Below are positions 53,793 through 62,946 of a stretch of DNA of 64,000 bases, one piece after another. The position numbers were made by a program, and so were the translations under genes. The stretch spans positions 124,001 to 188,000 of the forward strand of contig NZ_JAPWGM010000006.1 in the NCBI RefSeq assembly GCF_027213715.1, written 5' to 3'. Under the pieces are notes generated by a model that ran no database searches, was not told where the DNA came from, and saw nothing but the letters and a program-made list of their open reading frames with translations. Source of the stretch: Pedobacter punctiformis. Lineage in GTDB: Bacteria; Bacteroidota; Bacteroidia; Sphingobacteriales; Sphingobacteriaceae. Numbering within the stretch: position 1 is the stretch's first letter; every line of letters starts with the position of its first letter.

Positions 53793-54545
53793 TTGAGTAA
53801 AAAACGATATTTCATACAACTTGCTTATGATGGCAGCTTATACCACGGCTGGCAAATTCAACCGAATGCAATAACGGTGCAGGAGTGCCTGGATAAAGCT
53901 ATGTCTATTTATTTTAGGCAAACCATCGAAACCCTTGGTTGTGGCAGAACGGATACCGGAGTGCATGCAACAGAATTTTTTGCCCATTTTGATATTGAAG
54001 ATGTAGCAGAAGAGTGGGTATTAAATGCTATATCAGGCATTAATGCTTTGCTGCCATATCAAATCGCTGCTAAAAAAATAATTGCAGTAGCTGACGATGC
54101 TCATGCCCGTTTTGATGCAACAGCAAGGGCTTATAAATATTACATTCACTTTGAAAAAGATCCCTTTAAGCTTAACCGGTCCTGGTTGGTAAAAGATAAG
54201 CTGGATGTTGTTTTAATGAACGAAGCTGCAAAAGAATTGTTTAATTATCAGGATTTTTCCTGTTTTAGTAAATCGAATACACAAACATTTACCAATAATT
54301 GCACAATTAGCAAAGCTATTTTTGAAGAAACAGAAGGAGGCTTGGTTTTTACCATTAAAGCCGATCGGTTTTTGAGAAATATGGTACGTGCCATTATGGG
54401 TACACTGATTAGGGTTGGTAAAGGCGAAATTGATATTGAAGACTTTAAAAAGATTATAGAAAGTAAAAACCGAAGTAAGGCAGGTCAATCTGTTGCGGCC
54501 TGTGGCTTATATTTGGTAAGGGTAGAGTATCCTTATTTGGGGTAG
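53793..54545 (+). CDS. truA: tRNA pseudouridine(38-40) synthase TruA
   Basis: The 250-residue protein with start TTG at 53793 begins 'SKKRYFIQLAYDGSLYHGWQ', the normal TruA N-terminus. No ATG is available at that point, and an earlier in-frame start at 53700 would add an unrelated leader overlapping the DUF4293 gene. The catalytic Asp54 is in 'GCGRTDTGVHA'. 'FDATARAYKYYI' and 'FLRNMVRAIMGTLIRVGKGE' are also conserved. It modifies uridines 38-40 in the tRNA anticodon stem. The promoter -7 element 7 bp upstream suggests a leaderless mRNA. Confidence 0.93.
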   Translation: MSKKRYFIQLAYDGSLYHGWQIQPNAITVQECLDKAMSIYFRQTIETLGCGRTDTGVHATEFFAHFDIEDVAEEWVLNAISGINALLPYQIAAKKIIAVADDAHARFDATARAYKYYIHFEKDPFKLNRSWLVKDKLDVVLMNEAAKELFNYQDFSCFSKSNTQTFTNNCTISKAIFEETEGGLVFTIKADRFLRNMVRAIMGTLIRVGKGEIDIEDFKKIIESKNRSKAGQSVAACGLYLVRVEYPYLG

Positions 54546-54637
54546 CAATTGGTTCAGTTAACCGCATAAATTGGTTAACTGGTTAATCGAAAATTAAGCC
54601 ACTTGTATAATAACAATTTAAACAATTAACCATAAAA

Positions 54638-56407
54638 ATGGCAATAACGGGCGACGTATACAATACAGGATTATTAAAACGTATTTTTCAATACGTAAAG
54701 CCTTATCGTACCGTTTTTATTTGGTCGGTAATTTTAACGGTTATGCTGGCGGCCATTTCTCCAGTTCGTCCTTTTTTAATTAAATATACACTCGATAATT
54801 ATATTTTAACAAGCAAATATTCTGGTTTGGTTAACATGACGATGCTGATGGTTTTCATGTTGATTCTGCAAACCATTATTCAATATAATCATACGCTTTT
54901 AACCAACACTTTGGGGCAATCGGTTATCCGGGATTTACGCATAAATGTTTTTAACCACATTACTAAACTCCGGCTTAAATTTTTTGATAAAACGCCAATT
55001 GGTCAGCTGATTACCAGAACGGTTTCTGATTTGGAAACCATTGCTGATATTTTTTCTGAAGGATTAATTTCTATGATTGGTGATACTTTGCAAGTCATTG
55101 TAATTATCGGAGTAATGCTTTATACCGATTGGGAGTTAAGTATCGTGGTGCTTTTACCCATCCCCCTGTTAATTGTCGCGACAAGGAAATTTCAAAAATC
55201 TATAAAGGTTGCTTTTCAGGAAATCAGAACGGAGGTTGCAAACCTGAATACCTTTTTACAGGAACATATTACCGGTGTTTCAATTGTGCAGTATTTTGCG
55301 AGAGAGAAACAGGAGTACAGAAAGTTTAATGCAATTAATAAGCGTTACCGCGATGCAAACATTCGTTCTAACTGGTACTATTCTATATTTTTTCCGGTGG
55401 TTGAGTTAATATCAGCCATGTCATTAGGTTTATTGGTTTGGTATGGGGCAAAAAGTATTCTCGCTAAACCAATGGATGTAACTCCTGGCACTATTACCCA
55501 ATTTATTATGTATCTGGGTATGGTTTTTACGCCTATCCGCCAACTGGCAGATAAATTTAACACCCTGCAAATGGGTATGGTTGGTGCCGAGCGTGTTTTT
55601 AAGGTATTGGATACTGATGAAAGTACACCTAACGAAGGGAAACAAAAGCTATCACATCTGGAGGGTAATATTAAATTCGAAAATGTTTGGTTTGCCTATA
55701 ATGATGATAACTATGTGCTTAAAGATTTGTCATTCGAGGTTAAATCCGGACAAACTGTTGCTTTGGTGGGGGCTACCGGTGCCGGGAAATCTTCTACCAT
55801 TAATATTTTAAACCGTTTTTACGAAGTTAAAAAAGGCAATATTACAGTTGATGGTATTCATATTCAAGATTTTGAACTGGATTATCTGCGTAGTAATATT
55901 GCAACGGTTTTGCAGGATGTTTTCCTGTTTTCGGATACGATATTAAATAACATTACCTTAAATAACCCTCAAATTACTCTTGAAGAAGTGGTTAATGCGG
56001 CTAAAAAGGTAGGGGCGCATGATTTTATTGAACGTTTACCGGGTGGGTACCAATATAATGTAATGGAAAGGGGGGCAACGCTTTCGGCCGGACAGGCACA
56101 ACTCATTTCATTTATCAGGGCTTTGGTTCATAATCCGGCAATTTTAGTTTTAGATGAGGCAACTTCATCGGTAGATACTGAAACAGAATTGCTGATTCAG
56201 AAAGCAATAGATAATTTAATGGATGGGCGTACTTCTATTGTAATTGCACACCGTTTATCAACCATTCAAAAAGCCGACCAGATTATTGTACTGGATAAAG
56301 GGGAAATAAAAGAAAAAGGGACGCACCAGGAATTATTGAAACTAAACGGTTATTACAAAAAGCTTTACGATTTACAATTCTCTTCCGAAGGAATAGCGAA
56401 GGCTTAA
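54638..56407 (+). CDS. ABC exporter, fused permease and ATPase (MsbA-like)
   Basis: This 589-residue protein has a six-helix transmembrane domain (about 20-310) and a nucleotide-binding domain with Walker A 'GATGAGKSS' (~378), ABC signature 'LSAGQAQL' (~482, in place of LSGGQ), Walker B 'ILVLDEATSSVDTE' (~505) and the H-loop 'IAHRLSTI'. It works as a homodimer or a heterodimer half in the inner membrane. MsbA-like exporters flip lipids or export drugs; the substrate is not evident. The Ala-for-Gly in the signature is seen in other active exporters. Confidence 0.93.
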   Translation: MAITGDVYNTGLLKRIFQYVKPYRTVFIWSVILTVMLAAISPVRPFLIKYTLDNYILTSKYSGLVNMTMLMVFMLILQTIIQYNHTLLTNTLGQSVIRDLRINVFNHITKLRLKFFDKTPIGQLITRTVSDLETIADIFSEGLISMIGDTLQVIVIIGVMLYTDWELSIVVLLPIPLLIVATRKFQKSIKVAFQEIRTEVANLNTFLQEHITGVSIVQYFAREKQEYRKFNAINKRYRDANIRSNWYYSIFFPVVELISAMSLGLLVWYGAKSILAKPMDVTPGTITQFIMYLGMVFTPIRQLADKFNTLQMGMVGAERVFKVLDTDESTPNEGKQKLSHLEGNIKFENVWFAYNDDNYVLKDLSFEVKSGQTVALVGATGAGKSSTINILNRFYEVKKGNITVDGIHIQDFELDYLRSNIATVLQDVFLFSDTILNNITLNNPQITLEEVVNAAKKVGAHDFIERLPGGYQYNVMERGATLSAGQAQLISFIRALVHNPAILVLDEATSSVDTETELLIQKAIDNLMDGRTSIVIAHRLSTIQKADQIIVLDKGEIKEKGTHQELLKLNGYYKKLYDLQFSSEGIAKA

Positions 56408-56461
56408 TGCTTGGTTATTCAGTAGTTTTCTTAATTTAACGTCTTCAAACTAAATAGAAAG

Positions 56462-57484
56462 ATGAAATCATTAAAACTACTTCTGGTCATGTTATTTTCT
56501 TGGGTAACATTAGCGGCTTCTGCACAGCAAAAATATGTTATGGTTATTCATGGTGGCGCCGGAACCATTCTAAAAAAGAATATGACCCCTGAAAAAGAGG
56601 CGGCCTATATTGCTGCTTTAACACAGGCACTAAAGGCAGGTTATGCAGAGATTAAATCCGGAAAGTCTAGCCTGGATGCCGTGGAGGCAACCATTCATGT
56701 GATGGAAAATTCTCCTTTATTTAATGCAGGTAAAGGTGCCGTTTTTACACATGATGGCCGGAATGAGTTAGATGCAGCCATTATGAATGGCAAAACTTTA
56801 GAGGCGGGGGCAGTTGCAGGTGTTACGACCATTAAAAATCCAATTTCTGCCGCACGTGCAGTTATGGAGAAATCAGAACATGTGATGATGATGGGTGCCG
56901 GTGCAGATCAGTTTGCTAAAGAAGCCGGGCTTGAAATTGTAGATCCAAAATATTTCTGGACTAAGGAAAGATGGGATGGTTTACAAAAAGCAATTAAAGA
57001 AGATTCTACAAAAGCAGTATTGGATCACGGAAGTAAGAAATCTGAACTTTTAGGCATCAAAAATCGTGATTATAAATTTGGAACAGTAGGCTGCGTAGCT
57101 TTAGATAAAGCAGGTAATTTAGCTGCCGGAACTTCAACAGGGGGCATGACTAATAAAAAATATGGCCGCGTAGGAGATGCACCAATTATTGGTGCAGGCA
57201 CTTATTGCAATAACGAAACCGCTGGTATTTCCTGTACCGGTTGGGGCGAATTTTACATTCGCAACGTGGTGGCCAAAACCATTTCAGATTTAATGGAATA
57301 TAAAGGTTTATCAGTTGCCAAAGCATCGAAAATTGCGTTAGATAAAGTGGGTAAAATGGGTGGTGATGGTGGTTTAATTGCGCTGGATAGAAAAGGAAAT
57401 GTAACCATGCCTTTTAATACCGAAGGGATGTACAGAGGTACAATTACGGCTGATGGTAAGATAGAAGTGCTTATTTATAAATAG
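56462..57484 (+). CDS. Isoaspartyl peptidase / plant-type L-asparaginase
   Basis: This 340-residue protein has a signal peptide ending Ala-Ser-Ala-Gln (residue 21), so it is periplasmic. 'MVIHGGAGTI' opens the Ntn-hydrolase fold and 'FGTVGCVALD' supplies the nucleophile Thr208, the new N-terminus after autocleavage. 'GGMTNKKYGRVGDAPIIGAG' completes the active site. It hydrolyses beta-aspartyl dipeptides and asparagine, releasing aspartate. The next gene is a dicarboxylate/amino-acid symporter that could take up the aspartate. Confidence 0.94.
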   Translation: MKSLKLLLVMLFSWVTLAASAQQKYVMVIHGGAGTILKKNMTPEKEAAYIAALTQALKAGYAEIKSGKSSLDAVEATIHVMENSPLFNAGKGAVFTHDGRNELDAAIMNGKTLEAGAVAGVTTIKNPISAARAVMEKSEHVMMMGAGADQFAKEAGLEIVDPKYFWTKERWDGLQKAIKEDSTKAVLDHGSKKSELLGIKNRDYKFGTVGCVALDKAGNLAAGTSTGGMTNKKYGRVGDAPIIGAGTYCNNETAGISCTGWGEFYIRNVVAKTISDLMEYKGLSVAKASKIALDKVGKMGGDGGLIALDRKGNVTMPFNTEGMYRGTITADGKIEVLIYK

Positions 57485-57541
57485 ATATTTCCCGTGCCAA
57501 ATAAAAAAATAGTTCTATATTTCGTTTCCCAAACAAGGTAA

Positions 57542-58828
57542 ATGACATTTTTAAAATTTGCAAAGCAGGTATTCTCCAATTTAACATTTCAGGTTATTAT
57601 TGCCATTATATTGGGGATATTTATCGGTACTTATTTTCCAGGCTTTGCGCCAACAGCCAAATTAATTAGTCAGGGCTTTATTAACCTGATTAGCATGTTA
57701 ATTGCCCCGATTATATTCTTCACCATTGTTTTAGGTATCGCACACATGGGCGATATGAAAAAGGTAGGCAGAGTGGGCGGAAAAGCACTATTGTATTTCG
57801 AAATTGTAAGTACAGTAGCTATTGCAATTGGCTTATTAGTTGCTAATATTTTAAAGCCGGGTGCCGGAATGGTGGCTAAAACTGGCGATGCTACAAAAAT
57901 TGCAGGTTATGCTGAGCAGGCTAAAGATATGAACTGGGCAGAGTTCTTTCTGCATATTATTCCTCATAATATTATTGCATCATTTGCCGAAGGGAATATT
58001 TTACAGATTTTATTATTTGCCATTCTTTTTGGTTATGGTTTGAATAAATTGGGTGGAGAGGGCACAGCGGTTTTAAATGCCTTTGATAAAATCTCGAAAG
58101 TGCTCTTCAAAATCATGAAGGTAATTATGCGTTTAGCGCCAATTGGTGCTTTTGGCGGAATGGCTTTCAGTATTGGTACGCATGGTTTACAAAGCATAGT
58201 GGGTATGGCGAAACTAATGGGCTCAGTTTATTTAACCTGTATTTTGTTCATCTTTGTGATCTTAAATGGCATTTGCAGGTATTATAAATTCAGTTTGTGG
58301 CAATATTTAAAATACATCAGGCAAGAAATTTTAATTGTTTTAGGTACTTCATCATCCGAATCGGCACTACCCAGTATGATGCAGAAAATGGAGGCAATAG
58401 GCTGTGATAAATCAGTAGTAGGTTTAGTTATTCCAACCGGTTATTCGTTCAATCTTGATGGAACTGCCATTTATCTGGCAATGGCGGTAATTTTTCTTTG
58501 CCAGGTTTTTCATGTCGATTTATCATTAGGACAGCAGATTACCGTTTTGGGTGTGCTTATGGTTACCTCTAAAGGTGCTGCTGGCGTAACCGGAAGTGGT
58601 TTTATTGTATTGGTATCTACACTTACGGCACTTAAAATTATGCCTATTGAACACATTTCGATCTTAATAGGTGTAGATCGTTTTATGAGTGAAGCAAGGG
58701 CTATAACCAATGTAATCGGAAACGGTGTTGCCACAATTGTTATTGCAAAAAGTGAAAACCAGTTTGACGAAGCGAAGTATTTAAAAGCAATTAGTCCGGC
58801 TGAGATTGAGAGAATTGAAGAAAGTTAA
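57542..58828 (+). CDS. Dicarboxylate/amino acid:cation symporter (DAACS family)
   Basis: This 428-residue protein has about eight transmembrane helices plus hairpins. The family's 'SSSESALPSMMQKM' serine-rich hairpin and 'GYSFNLDGTAIYLAMAVIF' (with the Asn-Leu-Asp-Gly motif) are present, followed by 'SKGAAGVTGSGFIVL'. It takes up aspartate, glutamate or C4-dicarboxylates with Na+ or H+. It lies 57 bp after the periplasmic asparaginase gene, so capture of aspartate released outside the membrane is a reasonable inference. Confidence 0.94.
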   Translation: MTFLKFAKQVFSNLTFQVIIAIILGIFIGTYFPGFAPTAKLISQGFINLISMLIAPIIFFTIVLGIAHMGDMKKVGRVGGKALLYFEIVSTVAIAIGLLVANILKPGAGMVAKTGDATKIAGYAEQAKDMNWAEFFLHIIPHNIIASFAEGNILQILLFAILFGYGLNKLGGEGTAVLNAFDKISKVLFKIMKVIMRLAPIGAFGGMAFSIGTHGLQSIVGMAKLMGSVYLTCILFIFVILNGICRYYKFSLWQYLKYIRQEILIVLGTSSSESALPSMMQKMEAIGCDKSVVGLVIPTGYSFNLDGTAIYLAMAVIFLCQVFHVDLSLGQQITVLGVLMVTSKGAAGVTGSGFIVLVSTLTALKIMPIEHISILIGVDRFMSEARAITNVIGNGVATIVIAKSENQFDEAKYLKAISPAEIERIEES

Positions 58829-58915
58829 TTTGGAGTTTTCCGCTCAAATCAAGCGCTATTCCTTTTTTAAAGTCCTCCGTTAAACTGCTCCCTAAAAACT
58901 CCCAACTCTTTTCGC

Positions 58916-58923
58916 TACCTTTG
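58916..58923 (+). promoter_or_regulatory. -7 promoter element of rlmF
   Basis: TACCTTTG matches TAnnTTTG, 44 bp upstream of the TTG start of rlmF. Confidence 0.5.
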
Positions 58924-58967
58924 CAATAGAAATAAGCACACAGCTTATTTAATTAATCCATAGCATA

Positions 58968-59966
58968 TTGGCTCAGCAAAAAGAAAATAGCCGCTCTGAA
59001 AAGAGCGAGCTGCACCCACGCAACAAACACCGTTCGCGTTACAATTTCAAACAACTTATTGGTACCTCCAAAGAACTTAAACGTTTCGTTTTTAAAAACG
59101 ACCACGATGAAGATTCTATAGATTTTGCAGATCAAAGTGCGGTAAAAGCACTTAATAAAGCTTTGTTGAAACATTTTTATAATATTCCGCAATGGGATAT
59201 TCCTAAAGATTACTTATGCCCGCCAATACCTGGAAGAGCAGATTATATCCATTACGTAGCCGATCTTTTAGGATCAAGCAATAAAGGTAAAATTCCAAAA
59301 GGAAATAACATTAAAGTGCTTGACATTGGAATGGGGGCTAATTGTATTTATCCGATTATCGGACATCAGGAATATGGATGGAGTTTTGTAGGGTCTGATA
59401 TCGATCCGCTTTCTATTGAATCTTCGAAACGTATTATTGATGCCAATAAACCTTTGCAAGGTGCCATCGAACCCCGTTTGCAGGCCTCGAAGATGGGGAT
59501 TTTCAGAGGTATTGTTGGTGCAAAAGAACAATTTGATGTAACCATTTGTAATCCACCATTTCACGCTTCATTAAAGGAGGCAGAGCAAGGAACCCGTCAA
59601 AAATGGAGAAACCTTAAAGGCGAAGCCGAAGTAAAACACGTTTTAAATTTTGGTGGAAATAAAGCCGAATTATGGTGCCCTGGAGGAGAGCGTGCTTTTG
59701 TTGAGCAAATGATTATTCAGAGTGCGCAGATTTCGAATCAATGCTTATGGTTTACCTCTTTGGTTTCTAAAAGTGCAAACTTAAAAAGTATTTATAGCGC
59801 ATTAATTAAAGCGAAAGCTTTCGAAGTAACCACTGTTCAAATGTCGCAGGGACAAAAAATCAGTCGTTTTGTAGCCTGGACTTTCCATAATGAAGCTGCG
59901 CAGGTAGAGTGGGCAAAGAAATGGAAAACTGAAAATAAAAAGACCGAAGAAGTTAAAAGTCTTTAG
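58968..59966 (+). CDS. rlmF: 23S rRNA (adenine(1618)-N6)-methyltransferase RlmF
   Basis: This 332-residue protein starts at a TTG, since no ATG lies in frame before the conserved 'LHPRNKHRSRYNFKQL'. Landmarks are 'DYLCPPIPGRADYIHYVADLL', 'LDIGMGANCIYPI' (SAM binding) and the catalytic 'NPPFHASLKEA' (about residue 195). It methylates A1618 of 23S rRNA. Length matches the E. coli enzyme (308) with a small C-terminal charged extension. Monocistronic with its own promoter and terminator. Confidence 0.94.
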   Translation: MAQQKENSRSEKSELHPRNKHRSRYNFKQLIGTSKELKRFVFKNDHDEDSIDFADQSAVKALNKALLKHFYNIPQWDIPKDYLCPPIPGRADYIHYVADLLGSSNKGKIPKGNNIKVLDIGMGANCIYPIIGHQEYGWSFVGSDIDPLSIESSKRIIDANKPLQGAIEPRLQASKMGIFRGIVGAKEQFDVTICNPPFHASLKEAEQGTRQKWRNLKGEAEVKHVLNFGGNKAELWCPGGERAFVEQMIIQSAQISNQCLWFTSLVSKSANLKSIYSALIKAKAFEVTTVQMSQGQKISRFVAWTFHNEAAQVEWAKKWKTENKKTEEVKSL

Positions 59967-59987
59967 TCTGTATAAATATCAATAAGC

Positions 59988-60024
59988 AAAGCCTGATTAA
60001 CAATTAATATTAATCAGGCTTTTT
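59988..60024 (+). terminator. Terminator after rlmF
   Basis: A perfect 13-bp stem (59988-60000 with 60010-60022, arm AAAGCCTGATTAA) is followed by T5. Confidence 0.9.
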
Positions 60025-60188
60025 GCTTTGCTTTAAGTTTTCTTTTAAGCCTTTATTGAAAGTATTCATAAAGCTGATTGTGAAGATCCCGGTATCAAAT
60101 CGGGAGAAGCGTAAAACAGAACAGAAGTCGAGATATTGTAATTCCTTACATTTACATGAAATTTACAACTAAATAATATGCTTTTGGG

Positions 60189-60219
60189 TTTGACTTTCCA
60201 GTCAATAATATTAGCTTTG
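60189..60219 (+). promoter_or_regulatory. Promoter of sucD
   Basis: TTTG at 60189-60192 and TAGCTTTG at 60212-60219 are 19 bp apart, the canonical Bacteroidota promoter, 18 bp before the sucD start. Confidence 0.75.
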
Positions 60220-60237
60220 CACAAAAAAAATTGATAC

Positions 60238-61110
60238 ATGAGCGTTTTAGTAAATAAAGATTCTAAGGTTATCGTTCAGGGTTTTACCGGAAACGAAGGA
60301 ACTTACCACGCCGAGCAGATGCTGGCCTATGGTACAAACGTAGTTGGTGGTGTAACGCCTGGCAAAGGTGGGCAATCGCATTTAGATAAGCCTGTTTTTA
60401 ATACTGTTAAAGATGCCGTTGATAAAACGGGTGCAAATGTATCTATCATTTTTGTGCCACCAGCTTTTGCTGCTGATGCAATTATGGAAGCTGCCGAAGG
60501 TGGTATTAAAGTTATTGTTTGTATTACTGAAGGTATCCCGACAAAGGATATGATTCAGGTTAAAGAATATATTGCTGACCGTGATGTTACGCTTATTGGC
60601 CCTAACTGTCCTGGTGTAATTACTGCTGATGAAGCTAAAATTGGTATTATGCCAGGTTTTATCTTCAAAAAAGGTCATGTAGGTGTGGTTTCTAAATCAG
60701 GAACTTTAACATACGAAGCCGTAGATCAGGTTGTTAAAGCTGGTTTAGGTATTACAACGGCTATCGGTATCGGTGGTGATCCAATTATTGGAACGCCAAC
60801 TGTTGAAGCAGTTAAATTATTAATGAACGATCCTGAAACTCACGGTATCATCATGATTGGTGAGATTGGTGGAGGTATGGAAGCTGAGGCTGCCCGTTGG
60901 ATTAAAGAACATGGTACTAAGCCAGTTGTTGGTTTTATCGCTGGTCAAACTGCGCCTCCGGGACGTAGAATGGGGCACGCTGGTGCTATTGTTGGCGGTG
61001 CTGACGATACTGCCGCTGCTAAAATGAAAATTATGCGTGAGTGCGGTATTCGTGTAGTAGAAAGTCCTGCTGAAATTGGTGCTGCAATGGCAGAAGAATT
61101 AGCCAAGTAA
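60238..61110 (+). CDS. sucD: Succinate-CoA ligase subunit alpha
   Basis: This 290-residue protein has '[15 protein letters not shown]' (CoA-binding domain), '[20 protein letters not shown]' and the phosphohistidine His247 in '[14 protein letters not shown]'. Length is the same as E. coli SucD (289). It forms succinyl-CoA synthetase with SucC, converting succinyl-CoA to succinate with NTP formation in the TCA cycle. sucC is not adjacent, and the own promoter and terminator show a separate transcript, as in many Bacteroidota. Confidence 0.97.
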   Translation: MSVLVNKDSKVIVQGFTGNEGTYHAEQMLAYGTNVVGGVTPGKGGQSHLDKPVFNTVKDAVDKTGANVSIIFVPPAFAADAIMEAAEGGIKVIVCITEGIPTKDMIQVKEYIADRDVTLIGPNCPGVITADEAKIGIMPGFIFKKGHVGVVSKSGTLTYEAVDQVVKAGLGITTAIGIGGDPIIGTPTVEAVKLLMNDPETHGIIMIGEIGGGMEAEAARWIKEHGTKPVVGFIAGQTAPPGRRMGHAGAIVGGADDTAAAKMKIMRECGIRVVESPAEIGAAMAEELAK

Positions 61111-61128
61111 GATTTAAAATTTATATAT

Positions 61129-61167
61129 AAAAAAGCGTTTCGATTTGGTTCGGAACGCTTTTTTTTT
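61129..61167 (+). terminator. Terminator after sucD
   Basis: A stem AAAAAAGCGTTTC / GGAACGCTTTTTT (61129-61141 with 61153-61165 approximately, one wobble) merges into a T8 run. Confidence 0.85.
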
Positions 61168-61178
61168 AAAAAAATTAG

Positions 61179-61203
61179 CCACAGAAACGCAGAGAACACG
61201 GAA
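61179..61203 (+). repeat. Left flanking inverted repeat of the GxxExxY cassette
   Basis: The sequence begins CCACAGAAACGCAGAGAACA. The reverse complement of 61655-61680 reads ACCACGGAAGCACAGAATTA, so the two are imperfect inverted repeats around one gene. Confidence 0.6.
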
Positions 61204-61257
61204 AAATAAAAAGGAAAACATTAAAATTATAATTAAATTGGTTAAAAATTATCGCTC

Positions 61258-61650
61258 ATGGATTATCAAATTAAACAAGATTATTTTCCCTATAAAAATG
61301 AAACTGATTTAATTATTAATGCTGCAATTGAGGTTCATAAAAATCTTGGTAATGGTTTCTTAGAAATTGTATATAAAGATGCTCTTTGTATGGAATTTGA
61401 ATATAGGAGTCATTTTTATGAAAGAGAGAAACATTATCCTCTCTATTATAAAGATGTTCTATTACCTCATAGTTTTTATGCTGATTTTGTAGTTTTTGAT
61501 TCAGTTATATTGGAGACAAAGGCAAAGAGTGGAATAGCTAATGAAGACTTAGCTCAAACCATAAATTATTTAAAATGCTCTGAATGTAAAGTAGGATTGA
61601 TTTTAAACTTTGGAAAACCACTCCTTGAAATAAAAAGAGTTGTATTATAA
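61258..61650 (+). CDS. GxxExxY protein (PD-(D/E)xK nuclease-like fold)
   Basis: This 130-residue protein has 'EVHKNLGNGFLEIVYKDAL' with the Gly-x-x-Glu-x-x-Tyr motif that names the family. The nuclease-like core is Asp in 'YADFVVFD' and Glu-x-Lys in 'VILETKAKSG'. The family is widespread as solitary genes in Bacteroidota; its function is unknown and sometimes tied to nuclease action by fold only. It is flanked by imperfect inverted repeats at 61179 and 61655 and fits exactly between them. It is visibly more AT-rich than sucD. This suggests a mobile cassette. Confidence 0.88.
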   Translation: MDYQIKQDYFPYKNETDLIINAAIEVHKNLGNGFLEIVYKDALCMEFEYRSHFYEREKHYPLYYKDVLLPHSFYADFVVFDSVILETKAKSGIANEDLAQTINYLKCSECKVGLILNFGKPLLEIKRVVL

Positions 61651-61654
61651 CAAT

Positions 61655-61680
61655 TCAGTGTAATTCTGTGCTTCCGTGGT
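61655..61680 (-). repeat. Right flanking inverted repeat of the GxxExxY cassette
   Basis: Reverse complement begins ACCACGGAAGCACAGAATTA, matching the left repeat at 61179-61203 with a few substitutions. It starts 5 bp after the stop codon. Confidence 0.6.
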
Positions 61681-61865
61681 AAAAAGTGTAACTGGCACTC
61701 AACTTATCAGATGCCGAAATCTGTATTTCTATGTATCAACCCTAACGAAATATAATTTATCACCAATTTGTAAACTGTACTATAAATTTTTATAACAACA
61801 AACCAAAATCAATAGCTTAGCGTATATGTGTTTATAAAGCCATTGGCTATTTAAATACACACAAA

Positions 61866-62366
61866 ATGAAAACGATGTTAAATAAACTAATTTTAGTTTC
61901 CGCTGTTATTATAACAATGGGATTTAGTGCTTGTGCACAGAAGCAGGATAAGCAGGCAAAACAAGCCAAAGAAACAGAACAAATAACACCAAAGAAAAAG
62001 ATGAACTGGAATCCATTAACACCCGAAGAAGAAAGAGTAATTGTTAATAAAGGAACTGAATACCCTGGTACCGGAAAATACGAACATACTACGGATAAAG
62101 GAACCTATACCTGTAAAAGATGTAATGCAGCACTTTACCGTTCAGAAAGTAAGTTTGATGCACATTGCGGATGGCCAGCGTTTGATGATGAAATTAAAGG
62201 AGCAGTTAAACGTATTCCGGATGCAGATGGATCACGTACAGAAATTGTTTGTGCAAATTGTGGGGCCCATTTAGGTCACGTATTTTTGGGAGAAGGATTT
62301 ACCAATAAAGATACCCGTCACTGCGTAAATTCAATCTCTATGAATTTTGTGCCGGATAAAAAATAA
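61866..62366 (+). CDS. msrB: Peptide-methionine (R)-S-oxide reductase, lipoprotein form
   Basis: This 166-residue protein has an N-terminal lipoprotein signal with lipobox Phe-Ser-Ala-Cys (Cys23), a Lys/Gln-rich linker, then the MsrB domain (about 45-163). Zinc ligands are Cys83, Cys86, Cys129 and Cys132; the catalytic cysteine is Cys153 in 'RHCVNSISMNF', and 'HCGWPAFDDE' is conserved. It reduces the R form of methionine sulfoxide. Export as a lipoprotein means it repairs envelope proteins and needs an envelope reductant, which is not encoded here. Confidence 0.94.
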   Translation: MKTMLNKLILVSAVIITMGFSACAQKQDKQAKQAKETEQITPKKKMNWNPLTPEEERVIVNKGTEYPGTGKYEHTTDKGTYTCKRCNAALYRSESKFDAHCGWPAFDDEIKGAVKRIPDADGSRTEIVCANCGAHLGHVFLGEGFTNKDTRHCVNSISMNFVPDKK

Positions 62367-62390
62367 GAGTTGGATAAGTTGGGTTAGGAT

Positions 62391-62423
62391 AAGGTGTAAA
62401 ACGAAAGTTTTACACCTTTTTTT
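62391..62423 (+). terminator. Terminator after msrB
   Basis: A perfect 12-bp stem (62391-62402 with 62407-62418, arm AAGGTGTAAAAC), GAAA loop and T7. Confidence 0.92.
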
Positions 62424-62510
62424 ATGTCCGTTTAAAATGTTGTTACCCTTTTTAACCCGTATAATTTATTGGCTTTAACTTGTGTTGAATGCTGATTTTT
62501 CGGTTAAAAG

Positions 62511-62539
62511 TTTGATTATAAACTAAATGCTTATATTTG
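62511..62539 (+). promoter_or_regulatory. Promoter of the RlpA-like gene
   Basis: TTTG at 62511-62514 and TATATTTG at 62532-62539 are 17 bp apart; the start codon is 26 bp downstream. Confidence 0.6.
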
Positions 62540-62565
62540 CAGGCTCTTTAAAAAAGATTTAGCTT

Positions 62566-62946
62566 ATGAGATACCTTCTGTTATTAAGTAGCTTGTTTTT
62601 GTTTTTACATAGCAACGCACAAAATTCTGATTCGAATAATGAACCGGACAGCATCAAAAAAACAGGATATGCAACCTATTACCACAGAAAATTTGAAGGC
62701 CGCCGCACCTCAAGCGGGGTAAAATACAGAGGCAGTAAACTAACGGCTGCACACAGAACACTTCCATTCGGAACTAAAGTTACAGTAACTAATCTGGTTA
62801 ACGGAAAATCGGTAACGGTTAAAATCAACGACCGGGGTCCATTTGTTAGAAAATACGCCATTGATTTATCAGAAAGTGCTGCAAAAAAAATTGGCATCTT
62901 CCGTTTGGGTACAGCTAAAGTACAGCTGAGCTATATTGTTGAATAA
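62566..62946 (+). CDS. RlpA-like septal ring lytic transglycosylase family protein
   Basis: This 126-residue protein has a signal peptide ending Ser-Asn-Ala-Gln (residue 19). The rest is one double-psi beta-barrel: 'GYATYYHRKFEGRRTSSG', 'AAHRTLPFGTKVTVTNL', 'INDRGPFV' and 'IDLSESAAKKIGI'. The conserved 'NDRGPF' and 'IDLS' motifs carry the catalytic acid region of RlpA. There is no SPOR domain, so it would not be targeted to denuded septal glycan like E. coli RlpA. Periplasmic peptidoglycan cleavage is inferred. Confidence 0.9.
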   Translation: MRYLLLLSSLFLFLHSNAQNSDSNNEPDSIKKTGYATYYHRKFEGRRTSSGVKYRGSKLTAAHRTLPFGTKVTVTNLVNGKSVTVKINDRGPFVRKYAIDLSESAAKKIGIFRLGTAKVQLSYIVE

